The notes: generated by a model from the letters alone, not told the origin. 64,000 nt of DNA from Pyrus communis (GCF_963583255.1 NC_084805.1:13051375-13115374), one strand, 5' to 3'; shown: positions 1 to 10,574, counted from the stretch's first letter. Translations and numbers: made by a program.

Positions 1-30
1 TTATAAGTCATATGGAAATAGATTTTATCC

Positions 31-197
31 AGATCTCTTCCATCAAGGACAGCGAATCTTTCAAATTTTATCTAACAGCTCACCTGTTTTGACCATTGAA
101 AAGTTGTGATAATTTTTTGCCGTTGGATGAAATTTGAAAAGCCCAAATCACTTGATCCAATGACCTTGGGGGAAGAGATACGAAGAGGATCTCTTTC
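31..197. mobile_element. MITE-like repeat, copy 1
   Basis: This stretch and 58210-58410 are diverged copies of one short non-coding repeat. Both begin near AGATC(C/T)TCT, contain the shared core ATAATTTTT(T)GCC(C)GTTGGAT, and end near a GATCTCTTT/AATCTCTTT motif. No coding capacity. The class is inferred from size, AT-richness and recurrence; I could not read a target-site duplication. Confidence 0.5.
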
Positions 198-741
198 CTA
201 AGTCATACCTGCATTGGGTATAGGAAACCATAACGTGAAAATTATGCACAAAAAACAAATACGAAGTATCAATTAGTATTAGTATTTGATCTAGGACAAT
301 TTGGAAGCAGGTTTTATTATTATTATTATTATTTTTTTTTTTTAAAGTTTGAATCTCACTCATTAATAAGGTACTTTTAGTGTTAAATCTGCTTATGAGT
401 TGTTCTTTCCTTCTGAGAGTTTTCCTAAATCTCTTTGGCTTCCACTTTGGAAGTTGCACAAGTAGCATCAAAATTAAAGGTCTTTACTTGGTTGGTCACT
501 CGAGATAATATTCTAACTAACCACCAAAGATTTAAGAGGAATATGAATTTGGATACTAGTTGTTATGTATATATAGTGGTCTTGTTGAAAATTTAGTTTA
601 CCTTTTGAATGAGTGCTCTAAAGCTAAAGCTGTTTTGGCATTCGTTGAAGGTTCCTAGTAATATCTGCTATACTTTCAATTTAGACCTGGAAGGATGGAT
701 TGCTATTAACATACATTGTAAAACTCTCAGTCACCGAGGGT

Positions 742-858
742 TAGAATGATGTAATCTTTTCTGGTTTGCGTGTTGGCATTAGAATGATGTAATCTTTTTT
801 TCTGGTTTGCGTGTTGGCATTAGAATGATGTAATCTTTTCTGGTTTGCGTGTTGGCAT
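742..858. repeat. Three-copy tandem repeat, 38-41 bp unit
   Basis: The unit beginning TAGAATGATGTAATC and ending GCGTGTTGGCAT occurs three times in a row, at 742, 780 and 821. Copies differ mainly in the length of a T run in the middle (the second copy is 3 bp longer). It lies directly upstream of the LINE RNase H relic and may be part of that decayed element. Confidence 0.9.
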
Positions 859-914
859 ATTTAGAAGTGGAGAAATTGTATTGTCTTCAATCCATTCTAT
901 CAAGCTTCCTTGGA

Positions 915-1615
915 CATTGTGAACATTATTTTAAAGTATGCTTGGGAGTGGATTGATGCTAACAAGGTTTGTCATACTAAGCTCCGCAAAATTCTTGAAA
1001 ACTTGGCTTGGGTTTCTCCAAACGAGGGATGGTTGAAATTGATTATTGATGGTTCTCGCCAAGGGAAAAACCATGATGTCGGTTCAAGAGGAGTACTTAG
1101 TTGGATTGGGGGTTTTTCGACTTATATGGAAGTAGGAGAAGTCCTTGACTTTGAACTGTAGGATCTCTTTTTAGGTTTGAAAATGGCTTTGGAAAAGGGT
1201 GCTAGGAGAATACTTGTGGAGTCTGACTCTACTATTTTAGTGTCACTCGTCAAATGTACTGGGCATGAGTTGCATCCATTGGCTTCTTTGTTATATGGTT
1301 GTAATCACTTGATTACTCAATTATTTTTTCTCATTGGATTTCATTTGAACCTTTTTGTTTCGCCGTGTTGTAACAGAGACACGAATGATATACTGTATTA
1401 TTATTTATTATATAAATAATTATCATAAAAAAATCTATAATTTAATAATTTAAGGAATATGGGTGCTGATGATTTGGCAAAGTTGAGTTTTTCTTTGGAC
1501 CTAGGCTATGTTATTTTGGATGACCCTCCTCCTTCAATTGGTGGCTTACTTCTAGATGATATTTCTGGGGTTGCTAGGACTCAGGCTATTTGTGTAAGCC
1601 TTTTGGGCTGATGTT
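915..1615 (+). pseudogene. LINE RNase H domain relic (RVT_3 type)
   Basis: Translation gives the C-terminal RNase H-like domain typical of plant non-LTR retrotransposons: GWLKLIIDGS (first catalytic Asp), GSRGVLSWIGG, a stop after VLDFEL, then KMALEKGARRILVESDST, and after an AT-rich interruption at about 1390-1455 the terminal ADDLAKLSFSLDLGYVILDDPPP. Stops and the interruption make it non-functional. The reverse transcriptase and endonuclease parts are absent. Similar fragments occur at 38810-39300 and 57507-57741 in this window. Confidence 0.8.
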
Positions 1616-1764
1616 CTTCCTTGTTTAGTGGTTCTGCTTGGGCTTTGGGTCCCTTTGTAACCAAAAAAATAAAATACTTACAATAACAGTGTAATCAAAA
1701 GCTTCATCTAATTAACAACTTCTTAGTTTCTAACGAAAAATAAATTTTTTTAGTATGACTGTCA

Positions 1765-2530
1765 CATTGTAGGGCCAGCAACAAACCGAGCCAAACTGAT
1801 TTTCACTTTGCTCAAGTTCAACTTACTTAATTTAATTTCCAAACATTAGCCATGCTTGGCTTCCTTCTTCTATTAGCCGAGCTTTAAAATTTATAGCTCA
1901 ACAACGAACTTAAGTTGTATCGAGCTATTTTTTATAAATAAGATGGTCTGGTATTATAACACAAATTTGCAATTTGGCAACACATTTTACTAATAGAATA
2001 TATAATATACAAACAATATAACAAAAAAATTTCATATATAGTACTTAAGAACGATCACATAATTTTTCTTTTATTTATATATTTTATAGGGGATATAATA
2101 TATCAAGCTCCGTGTTACGCGGAAAAGTCCAACATCATTTTTTTAAAAGAAAACTAATAAAAATGACTTGAAAACTTTGAGTTTTAACGATAAGGGCAAA
2201 ATAAAGAGTAAAGTGAATAGTACCAGAATTGACTTTTTAGTGTAAAAATATGATTTTTCGTTAAAGTGAACAGTACCGGGAATTTTTCGTTGAAGTTCCC
2301 TCTTCTTTTATCCCAAGAAAAGTTAATTAATAGAATCTAGGTTGAGCTCTTTCGTAAAAGTTGTTCATGAGCTTTACAAGCCCAACATATCAACATTCAA
2401 GCTTGGTTTGTTTTATATCAAGCGGAATATAGGTTTGGCTTGTTCTTGCACGAGAGGAGATTTGACAAGCCGAAAACGAGTCAAACTCAATCTAAACCCA
2501 AGCTCTTTCCAGCCGATTTACATGCAATAA
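1765..2530. mobile_element. Probable decayed hAT-like element with a nested MITE
   Basis: The left side begins TAGGGCCAGCAAC and is rich in GAGC/GCTTGG motifs. The right side ends near CTTTCCAGCC, roughly the inverse of the left end. This resembles the subterminal structure of plant hAT non-autonomous elements. I did not find a convincing 8-bp target duplication, so borders are approximate. A separate MITE (2150-2301) sits inside. Confidence 0.35.
2150..2301. mobile_element. MITE of the ACTTTGAGTTTTAACGA family, copy 1
   Basis: About 150 bp non-coding element containing TTGAAAACTTTGAGTTTTAA, AATAGTACCAG(A/G)ATTGACTTTT and GTTAAAGTGAACAGTACCGG. A second copy with the same order of motifs lies at 16136-16292. 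Ends are short imperfect inverted repeats (GGAAAACTAAT-like against GTTGAAGTTCCC). I recall this as a very abundant short repeat in apple-type genomes; that is memory, not a search. Confidence 0.7.
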
Positions 2531-2844
2531 TCAATTTACTCATGTTATAACACGAGCATGAATGTTTCCTTTTTTTTTTATAATATATCCTAGATATCAT
2601 ATTAAAATATATCTTAATTTAATAACAAATCAACCATGTCGTCTGCTAAAATTATAACACATTGATTAATAATACCAGATGATAATATAATTGTAGCACT
2701 CAATAACTTCTAATAGGAGAGGCCCTTAGAAAAATGTACATAGGGGAGGAAGGCTTGGCCCAATTGGTTCGATCCCCTCCTATTATATATCAGACTTAGA
2801 CTCAAGTTAACGATTAAAATATAATGTTACCAGTACTATAATTT

Positions 2845-2990
2845 AGTAGTATTCTTGTTTATTTGTAAACGAGATGTCTTAAGTTTAAATCTAGGAAGTG
2901 ACGAGTTCGTAACAAATATTCTAATCCTTTGTATGTAATTACATATTTGTGTAAAAATAAATAATTAATTAAAAATACATATTGACCCAA
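2845..2990 (+). mobile_element. SINE-like repeat in duplication unit A
   Basis: The sequence around TGTAAACGAGATGTCTTAAG followed by AGTTTAAATCTAGG and GTGACGAGTTCGTAAC, with a trailing TTTGTATGTAATTACA stretch, matches 5408-5560 and, reversed, 58080-58165. A degenerate pol III B-box-like GGTTTGAATCTC is clearest in the 5408 copy. Assignment as a SINE is inference from the B-box-like motif and dispersed copies. Confidence 0.45.
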
Positions 2991-3319
2991 CAAAAAGATA
3001 ATTTATTTTTTATTTTTTATTTTTTTTATAGAAAGTACAATTCCGTTGTATCTTGCTATTGTAGGATCAGGCCGGATTAGGCATCATTTTCGGACAATTG
3101 ACTAGCATCTTGGCAAATATCAATCCAAGGGAAAATAATATAATTAGGATTAGAAAGTACAAATTTATTGCCAATAAGGGTAAATTAACTCTAACACTGT
3201 AAATTACATTTTCGAAAATAAATTGGCATAAAAAATCAAACAAAGAATTGGAATGAACTCATGTTTTTTTTTTACATCAAATAAAATAATATTCCAGAAA
3301 TCAGTCCTTGGCTGGCTAA

Positions 3320-3838
3320 TTATGCAAACCCAACATTTCTTCTCCGAACAGCATAACTTCTGCTTCTCGGATACAAATCAGCTTTCACATCCACTTCATC
3401 TTCCCTAAAAGAACAAGCCTTCTCCTCATCAATTCTTCCCATCTTCAACCCAACACTGTAACTCCTCACCCCCATTCCATTCATAGTGTTTGAGGGTTGT
3501 CCAACTATTGGTCTTCTGTGCATATCTGAACTCCCAACAGACTTAATATTATTGTTCACTCTCTCTTCCTCTGCATTACTTCTCTTGGACGACGCCGTTC
3601 TGAGAAGCTGACTCAAGTCCTCATCGTCGTTAGAACTCGAAGAGTTGACGCTGAAGCTCCTGGGCAAAACTTGTGAAGCAGTGTAACCACTCACACCACC
3701 GCCACCATAACCCACCTTGCTGGCACAGTCTTCCAGGCCCCTCATGTAAAAGTTTCTTGCCTTGGTTAAGATCCTAATGGGTGCACAAACGATGTACATC
3801 AACTTGCTTTGCTTCTTTGCTTGGCTAGAGGTCCTCAT
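3320..3838 (-). CDS. Plant-conserved 172-aa protein of unknown function, copy 1
   Basis: Single-exon gene of 172 residues beginning MRTSSQAKKQSKLM. The start is chosen because the upstream extension in this frame is absent from the paralogue at 9915-10433, which begins at the same Met. The N-terminal 45 residues are basic with a semi-hydrophobic patch (YIVCAPIRILTKARNFY). A Gly run (GYGGGG) follows, then a Ser/Asp stretch (SVNSSSSNDDEDLSQLL), and a C-terminal block MGRIDEEKACSFRED...LYPRSRSYA. No catalytic motif, signal peptide or clear membrane helix. I recognise it as a plant family without known function; I do not assign one. A TATA-like element lies about 115 bp upstream. The gene is the left member of a tandem pair. 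Confidence 0.85.
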   Translation of the reverse strand: MRTSSQAKKQSKLMYIVCAPIRILTKARNFYMRGLEDCASKVGYGGGGVSGYTASQVLPRSFSVNSSSSNDDEDLSQLLRTASSKRSNAEEERVNNNIKSVGSSDMHRRPIVGQPSNTMNGMGVRSYSVGLKMGRIDEEKACSFREDEVDVKADLYPRSRSYAVRRRNVGFA

Positions 3839-3949
3839 TTGTAATTTTGATGGATTTTGTATTGCGTATATATGGGATGGAAAGAGAAGAGGCAAGAGAT
3901 TTGAGAGGTTTGGAATTGTGAGGTGATGAGGGAGAGTTTGTAATGTGTA

Positions 3950-3960
3950 CGAATATATAA
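3950..3960 (-). promoter_or_regulatory. TATA box of the 172-aa gene, copy 1
   Basis: On the minus strand the sequence reads TTATATATTC about 115 bp before the ATG. The same TATA context (CACACC(C/T)TTATATAT) is conserved upstream of the paralogue at 10551-10562, which supports it as the core promoter of both copies. Confidence 0.6.
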
Positions 3961-4434
3961 GGGTGTGGGGGATTTGAGGGACTTGGGGTTTGGAACTGTT
4001 TCTTGGAAGTAGCCAGTAGGCATTAGAAAGTCTAATTGGGACGGCTAGTACAAAAGAGAAAAAAATATTAATCGTTAATTGCGACGTGTGGACTATATCA
4101 AAATTCAAATGGGGCATGTGAAAGGTTTAAATAAGTGTATAATATATTAGAGTGGACTTGTACAACTAGGTTTACTGGTCTTTTGTATTTTATTCTCATC
4201 CCCTTTTATCACAACATTCTCTTTAGGAGTAAAAGGGAAAACTTTGTTGAACTTAAAAACTGCTTAGCTTGCATGATGCGCAGAGTAAATGGCTAATGAG
4301 CTAACTATGTCTTTCTAGTGAATGCGAGCGTACCAATTTGCCACCGAACTCGATCGGCGAGTAGAATAAATGTGGTGATGGTGTAGATCCGATATATGAG
4401 TGATCATGGCCAAATAAGGAACACGTCTCGACCT

Positions 4435-4824
4435 TTGGGTTCTAAAACCTATGCACAGACCCTTTAAGTGAAGGGATCCCCATCTTCTTTTTAAATGGGG
4501 CTTAGTTGTCGAACCCACTCTACATCGAACTTCAACAATCCGAACAGTCTATTTTGTAAGTCTCGATTCATAGATTATCTTTGCAAAAATTCTATTTAAT
4601 TCGAAACCATCTGCCTTTTTAATTATCACAATGAAATTTATATGTTTTCTTAGAACAAAGTGTTTGTCAATTTTTTTTTTTAAAACTCAAATAGATGCCT
4701 CAAATATTTTCGGTTTTGCTAATCTTTTGCAAGGATGATCCATGAGGTGCAACGTGAAAAATAGATAGTTGGTATTGTTAAAGTTCGATGTGGTGTGGGT
4801 TTCACAACTATCCCCATTTTTATT

Positions 4825-4868
<44 letters not shown>

Positions 4869-4900
4869 ATCCTTTCCCTTAAAGGCCTTCCATATATTTA
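4435..4900. mobile_element. Foldback / long inverted-repeat element
   Basis: The left arm (about 4440-4600) contains TTTAAGTGAAGGGATCC, AAATGGGG, GAACCCAC, ACATCGAACTTCAACAAT and TTGCAAAA. The right arm (about 4720-4900) contains the same blocks in reverse complement and reverse order, ending GGGATCCTTTCCCTTAAAGG. A poly(A) tract (4829-4865) interrupts the right arm. No open reading frame. Long arms and little spacer suggest a foldback-type MITE; the outer limits are uncertain. Confidence 0.6.
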
Positions 4901-5407
4901 TAATCGTTATTCACCGAACTCATTACCTTAAGAATACAAAAGTTGCATTATGTGAATTGCATTTTGTCGGAAAATTCAAAAGTTTTGAATCAAAATCAAT
5001 GAGAATTCAATAGTGCTTGTGGGAGATGTCAAAGATGAGCCAACATCATCAATACTTTAAATTCAATGCTTTAATTTTTCTACTCTACAAGATCCGTTCA
5101 TTGAATCATTTTATAAAATATTCCAAGTTTATCATCTCTTTTCAAGAGTCTTACAATCAAGAAATTTGTGGATATTTAATGATGAAATTAGTATTTACTA
5201 AATTATAGTGCATTAACTGAACAAATACATTGTTTATATTGACGAAGATGGAAATAACCGTTAATTGATGGGAAATCCATTATTCAATGGGTATGATTAT
5301 GGATAAACCTCGTTGGTTAATTTATGGTTATGAATATAATTAATTTTCACGGTTATGGAGATGGACATAGCATTTCCGTCCCAAACCGAGCCGTTGCCAA
5401 TTCTAGT
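4900..5407. other. AT-rich stretch without recognisable features
   Basis: I see no gene, RNA or classifiable repeat between the foldback element and duplication unit B. A short open frame at 5017-5208 has no recognisable domain and looks like chance. Confidence 0.5.
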
Positions 5408-5560
5408 CTAGCAGTATTAGTCTTTACTTGTAAGTGAGAGACCTTAGGTTTGAATCTCGAAAGTAGCGAGTTCGTAACCAAATTTTCTTCCAAACCCTTT
5501 GTATGGAAATATATCTTTGTATAAAAAATTTGATTAATTAAAAATATATTTGACTTAAGA
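5408..5560 (+). mobile_element. SINE-like repeat in duplication unit B
   Basis: Contains CTTTACTTGTAAGTGAGAG, AGGTTTGAATCTCGAAAG (B-box-like) and GTAGCGAGTTCGTAACC. It parallels 2845-2990 in unit A. It is one of the landmarks showing that the duplication starts at or before this point. Confidence 0.45.
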
Positions 5561-5897
5561 TTTTTTTTTTTTATTTTATAAAAAAGTGTAACTAATTAAA
5601 ACAGGGAAGAAAAGGAAGTAATTTATAGAGTCAATTCCATTGCACATGGCTAGTAGGGTCAGGCCGACAGGCAGATCGTAGCTCATTGCTTGACGACTTG
5701 TTCAATGCTGTCAATAAATACAATCCACCTTCTTGTTTCCTACTTTGATGCCACTAATAACGAACCGTATCATTTTCGGACAATTGACTAACATCTTGGC
5801 AAAACCAATCCAAATGTAATATAATTGAGTGAGCTACACTTATTACGTATTTGTACTATTTTTTGTATCATTTATCTAATAGAGGTATGGTCCACCA

Positions 5898-6244
5898 CAA
5901 GAATGCTCTCCTAAGGTCATCATTTTGAGGACCTGTGAGGTTCTATTTCATTTCAACCCTTAAGATTAATCTGACTATGAAACAATCCAAAATATGATAT
6001 TATCCATGTTACAACATAACAAAATAATAATGTTGTAGCAGGGATAATAACAAAATATGATATTATCCCTGTTACAACATACCAGATATATGACATTCAC
6101 GCCTGAAGCTCTTATTATTTTGTTATGTTGTAACATGGATAATATCATATTTTGGATTATTTCATAGTCAGATTAATCTTAAGGGTTGAAATGAAATAGG
6201 ACCTCATAGGTCCTCAAAATGAGGACCTTTGGAGAGCATTTATG
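5898..6244. mobile_element. Hairpin MITE with 10-bp target-site duplication (Mutator-like)
   Basis: A 347-bp element bounded by an exact direct repeat TGGTCCACCA (5888-5897 and 6245-6254). Its two arms, 5898-6030 and 6112-6244, are both 133 bp and near-perfect reverse complements. The loop is about 81 bp and contains a second partial copy of the ATATGATATTATCC(A/C)TGTTACAA segment. No coding sequence. A 9-10 bp duplication with long inverted repeats is characteristic of Mutator-like elements, so this is probably a MULE-derived MITE. Confidence 0.9.
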
Positions 6245-6733
6245 TGGTCCACCAACATTTGTGAGTTTCATTAGGGATATGATACAAATGATGGTACAAA
6301 TAATTAGTAAGCACTGGCGAAACCACATTAAGGGCTACCCAAGTAGCTTTCAGTGAAATTTAATGTAGCCCACCATATATATAATTAGTCACTAATCTTA
6401 GTTCTCTCACTTTAATTATATAAAACTATATAATACTATTTACAAACCATCTCTTTTTTCTTATATCATTTTTCTCATTGTTTCTTGTACACAAAGTTCT
6501 AAAAAACGCTAAACGCTAGTTGGGCGGTAGGTTAGGGCCTAAGCGGTTAGGCGGGGCCTAGACGGACGCCTAGATGGCCTAGGTGGATTTACATAAATTT
6601 ATAATATATTATAAACTATGAGTATATGTGTATAATTTTAGGACTTTTTTTTTTGTTAATTTTGTAACATTTACTCACCCCATTATATTAATCATTGTTG
6701 GACTTTGCTTTTCATTTGAAAAACAATTGGACA

Positions 6734-8841
6734 TAGGGGTGGGCATAAAAACCGCAAAACTGCACCGAATCGTATGAAAAAAACCGAATAGAACCGTGTT
6801 GACCGGAAAAGTCAACTTGAGTAAAAAACCGAATCAGACCAGTTCAAACCGGTTTCGATTTCGAATGAACAAGTGCCGGCTGGAACCAAACCTAACCGCT
6901 TTATTAATAATATATAAATTAATTATATATATACACACTTATCATGGTATAAAAGGTTGAAAAATTAGTTTCACCAAGTTGCAAAGCATCCCATCCCAAT
7001 TAGGGCTCACCCACCTCACCCTCACCTCACTCACGGCCTCACATCCCCCATTTCACACTTTTAGACTTTCATTCTTTTTTCACTCAGTCGACCACCTCAT
7101 TCACGGCCTCTTATCAACGATTCCTCAGGCAGCCCACAACCTCAGCTTTATGCGATGACCCTCGTCATCCCTCCTCCACGAAAGCTCACGACTCTTCGTC
7201 TTTCGTCCTCCCTCCTTGGTATTTTCTCTATCTTTTCTCATATTTGAGATTAGGAATATGGTTAAGTTCTACTAGTTTTCCATTTTCTCTTGGGCTAAAT
7301 TAAATTTACTCTTGTTTTGTTGTCGTACTACTGTATTCTTGTGAGGTTAGCTCGTGTTGAGTGATGTGCAGCCTAAATTGTAATAGTATCACTTAAAACT
7401 ACCATCTTTTGGTAATCAATAAGAGCATATATTATTTCTGCCAAGAATTAAAGGGTAGGGCTGGACATTGGGTAGACTGGGCAGGGTTTACCCTTAACCC
7501 GTAGGCCGAGCCGACATGCTTGGAATACCAACAAAGATGCACAGAAAACTAGGAATCTTAGAAGAAATTTAATGGAGTGGCTATAGAGGATGCAACGGAG
7601 AGAATTGAAGTTAGGGATTTTGAAGAAAGAAAGCGGCTTATGATATTTTAGAAATCAAAATGCTAAGGTGTGGGAAAGACCACAAAATTCTAACTTGCAT
7701 CCATTAAGAGCATGCCATGTGACATGCATTAAGGATAAAGGCTTGTTTTAATACTATGCGGGTGGGTTGGGTTTTCATGGGTTTGGATTTTATAAACCGA
7801 CATTGGTAACACAACGTTAAGGAGAATCAAAATCACATGGGTTGTTAAGGACAATGCCCACACCTTATGTATGAATGTATATTTCTATAATTTAGTATAT
7901 GTGTGAATGGATTTGTTGTTTGTATTGAAAATTGGATTAAAACTTAGAAGGGGAGGGAAGCGAGAGGGGTGGGCTGGTGTTTTACAAGGATGAGAGATTA
8001 CAAGGTGTTGATGTATGTGTGCTTACTTTCTTATTTTCTAATGAGTTCTTGATTTTTATATGTTCTAGAAAAAAGGAATGGTGGCACATCTAGCATTGAA
8101 GCTTCAGAAACTATTCAATCCTAACTTGTCACCTTTTACTACTAATGGTATGTATGTAACTTTAGTTTTTTAGCACCTTCCTTACTAATTTGAATTGTAA
8201 GCTTGTTGTTTGATGTATGTTGTTTGCTTGCTCTCTGAAATAAGAAGTTGTTTGATTTTGCTTGCTCTCTGAAATAAGTTGTTTGATTTGATTATATGTT
8301 GTTTGATTGTGTACAGGAGCTGTTGTTTGAAAGAGAATCTACCACTGCCAAGGACATTTGGATTTTTGTTTTTGCTTGTTGTTGCTGCCAATATTAAGAG
8401 ACCAATGCATATTTCCTTTAATGTTATTTGAATATTTCTTTTTGCTTGCTGTTGTTGTTGCTGCTGCCAATATCAGGAGACTAATGCTGCTTTGAGTTCT
8501 TGATTTTTTTTGTTTGTTGACTGACCAATGCATATTTCTTTTAATTGTCTCTTTTTGTTGACTTGGTGTTACTGACCAAAAGACATTTGCATTAAAAAGT
8601 ATATGTGTTGTATGCAACTTAATATAATCAATTTTAGAAGATGTATTTGAATGCACGATGATTTGGTGTTCAAATAATTTAGTCTTCGAAACCGTAAACT
8701 GGCAAGAACCGAATCGGAACCAGTGTAGACCGAACCGTACAATTCTAGTAATAATTTTAAGCGGAACCGCACTAAACCGAATCGTAGATATTTTTCGGTT
8801 TAGGGGTGGAATCACACCGAACTGCACCGTGCCCACCACTA
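6734..8841. mobile_element. Nested hAT-like element (level 3 of nest)
   Basis: 2108 bp flanked by ATTGGACA (6726-6733) and ATTGGACT (8842-8849), seven of eight bases matching. Inverted ends are TAGGGGTGGGCA on the left and, reversed, TAGTGGTGGGCA on the right. The 150 bp inside each end is rich in ACCG/CCGAA motifs. The middle (7000-8500) has CT-rich leader-like sequence and short TGTTTGATT repeats (8205-8320), but only short broken frames, so it is an internally deleted, non-autonomous copy. Confidence 0.85.
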
Positions 8842-8959
8842 ATTGGACTTGGTTTCCCCAAATAAATTTATTCCCTTATGTTTTAGTCATGAAAAAAATC
8901 TCACATGTGGCAAAGTCAAACAAAAATCCCTCTTTCTACTTAATTTTTCACTCTTCCTG

Positions 8960-9165
8960 TGAGCAAGAGGATCTTCGCCGAATCCTCTTTGTGAGGATCA
9001 TGGGGATCCTCCAAACACATTCGTTCATCGTATATCATGTAGTCATAAATTATTGTAAACTTCTTTATTTAAAATTGAATATAAACAATACATGACAAAA
9101 GTTGGCCGCACGATGTACGATGAACATATGTGATTAGAGGATCCTCTCTCTTCCCATGAGCCCAT
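8960..9165. mobile_element. MITE, GAGGATCC family, copy 1
   Basis: The left arm contains CTCTTTGTGAGGATCATGGGGATCCTCC and TTCATCGTATATCATG (shown in pieces); the right arm, reversed, contains AGGATCCTCTAATCACATA and TTCATCGTACATCGTGCGG. The element matches 59808-60006 closely in order and spacing. Non-coding, about 200 bp, arms of about 75 bp. Confidence 0.65.
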
Positions 9166-9914
9166 GACACAAAAACTCAAAACCTCTCCCCCTCTCTCTC
9201 TCTCCAGAAACCTCTAGCAAGCAACCATAGTTTGTGATGCAGATGCGAGATGCGAGGTGAATGATGCGAGATGCAATGTGGGAGTTGGAAATTTTAAGTT
9301 GCAGATGCGATGAGAGTTCGAGGTAGCAAGAGTTGCAAAGCCTTTTGTGGTGGGAAGAGTTACAGAGCACCTTGTGCGACGGCAAGAATTTCAGACCACC
9401 TAAAGGGCTGCCTAACGACGTTTAGAGCGCCTAGTTCCTTGCCGATTTTTCAAACGATCTGTCCCAAATCGCAGCGGACTTCCACCATGGCCGCCTAGAG
9501 CGATTTTTAGAACACTGCTTGTACGTATATGTTTCAAGTTTAGATTTGTTTGAATTTTAACACATATTTTCTTAATAACGAAAAATTATTTGACTCACTT
9601 TGTGAAAATTTCCTTAAGCTAACTAATAATATGAAAAATATAGTATCAAATTTCTTTGTTTATAAAAGATTGAAATCTTTAAGCTAGCACACCCAGTGAA
9701 AAATTCCTAGCTTCGCCGTTGAGTAGCATTTTTAAATATAATTACGAATTAGAAAGTACAAATTTGCGGCCAATATGGGTAATTCAAATTAACTCTAATA
9801 CTGTATCGAAAATAATTTGGCATCCAAAAAATCAAACAAAGAATTGGAATGAATTCATTTTGTTTTTACATCCAAATAAAAAAATATTTCAGAAATCAGT
9901 TCTTGGCTGGCTAA

Positions 9915-10433
9915 TTATGCAAACCCAACATTTCTTCTCTGAACAGCATGGCTTCTGCTTCTCGGATACAAATCAGCATTCGCATCCACTTCATCTTCCC
10001 TAAAAGAACAAGCGGTCTCCTCATCAATTCTTCCCATCTTCAACCCAACACTGTAACTCCTCAACCCCATTCCATTCATAGTGTTTGTGGGTTGTCTAAC
10101 TATTGGTCTTCTGTGCAAATCTGATCTCCCAACAGACTTAATATTATTGTTCTCTCTCTCTTTCTCTGCATTACTTCTCTTGGACGACGCCGTTCTTAGA
10201 AGCTGACTCAAGTCCTCATCGTCATTAGAACTCGAAGAATTGACGCTGAAGCTCCTGGGCAAAACTTGTGAAGTAGTGTAACCACTCACACCACCGCCAC
10301 CAGAACCCACCTTGCCGGCATAATCTTCCAGGCCCCTCACGTAAAAGTTTCTTGCCTTGGTTAAGATCCTAACGGGTGCACAAATAATGTACATGAACTT
10401 GCTTTGCTTCTTTGCTTTGCTAGAGGTCCTCAT
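9915..10433 (-). CDS. Plant-conserved 172-aa protein of unknown function, copy 2
   Basis: Paralogue of 3320-3838, same length (172 aa) and strand, no indel between the proteins. Differences are scattered substitutions, for example MYIICAPVRI for MYIVCAPIRI, GLEDYAGKVGS for GLEDCASKVGY, and a C-terminal SHAVQRRNVGFA. Conservation of the reading frame despite heavy transposon traffic around it suggests both copies were, at least until recently, under constraint. The promoter TATA is kept, but 45 bp has been inserted just upstream of it (10575-10619). Function unknown. Confidence 0.8.
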   Translation of the reverse strand: MRTSSKAKKQSKFMYIICAPVRILTKARNFYVRGLEDYAGKVGSGGGGVSGYTTSQVLPRSFSVNSSSSNDDEDLSQLLRTASSKRSNAEKERENNNIKSVGRSDLHRRPIVRQPTNTMNGMGLRSYSVGLKMGRIDEETACSFREDEVDANADLYPRSRSHAVQRRNVGFA

Positions 10434-10550
10434 TTCTAATTTTAATGGATTTTGTATATTGGGTATATATCGGATGAAAAAGAAAAGAAAAGAAAAGAGA
10501 TTTGAGACGTTTGGAATTGTGAGGTGATGAGGGAGAGTTTGTAATGTGTA

Positions 10551-10562
10551 TGTATATATAAA
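10551..10562 (-). promoter_or_regulatory. TATA box of the 172-aa gene, copy 2
   Basis: Minus-strand TTTATATATACA about 120 bp before the ATG, in the same context as copy 1. The sequence immediately upstream (on the minus strand) is separated from its ancestral neighbour by the 45-bp insertion at 10575-10619. Confidence 0.6.
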
Positions 10563-10574
10563 GGTGTGGGGGAC

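Larger units (their letters stand above)
2845..4240. repeat. Tandem segmental duplication, unit A
   Basis: This segment is repeated, with the same gene inside, from about 5408 to 15580. Shared landmarks in order: a SINE-like stretch (2845-2990 and 5408-5560), the motif (A/G)GGATCAGGCCG-like, CATTTTCGGACAATTGACTA (3085 and 5772), AGAAAGTACAAATTT (3153 and 9748), the 172-aa gene, its promoter, GACGTGTGGACTATATCAAA (4082 and 10740), and ACCACAACATTCTCTT-like (4210 and 15541). Unit B carries several kilobases of inserted transposons that unit A lacks. Confidence 0.8.
6492..9517. mobile_element. Non-autonomous hAT-like transposon (level 2 of nest)
   Basis: 3026 bp between near-identical 8-bp flanks CTTGTACA (6484-6491) and CTTGTACG (9518-9525). 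The termini are inverted: left CAAAGTTCTAAAAAACGC, right reversed CAGTGTTCTAAAAATCGC. Subterminal regions are packed with GCCTA/GGCG motifs (6535-6580 and 9390-9500), typical of hAT subterminal repeats. No transposase reading frame is present. It contains a second hAT (6734-8841) and a MITE (8960-9165); without them it is about 0.7 kb. Confidence 0.85.
6311..9721. mobile_element. Outer DNA element (level 1 of a three-level nest)
   Basis: The left end reads CACTGGCGAAACCAC and the right end, reversed, CAACGGCGAAGCTAGG. Near these ends GGGCTACCCAAGTAGC and a CACTGGGTGTGCTAGC block echo each other. Removing the nested hAT (6492-9517) leaves about 385 bp, a MITE-sized element. The target duplication is not clear (left AGTAAG, right AGTAGC), so the exact borders are tentative. 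It interrupts unit B of the segmental duplication. Confidence 0.5.

Noticed and set aside
148..471. 107-codon open frame on the minus strand
   Set aside because: Low-complexity Lys/Asn composition from a TTA/T run and no domain; it overlaps MITE-like sequence.
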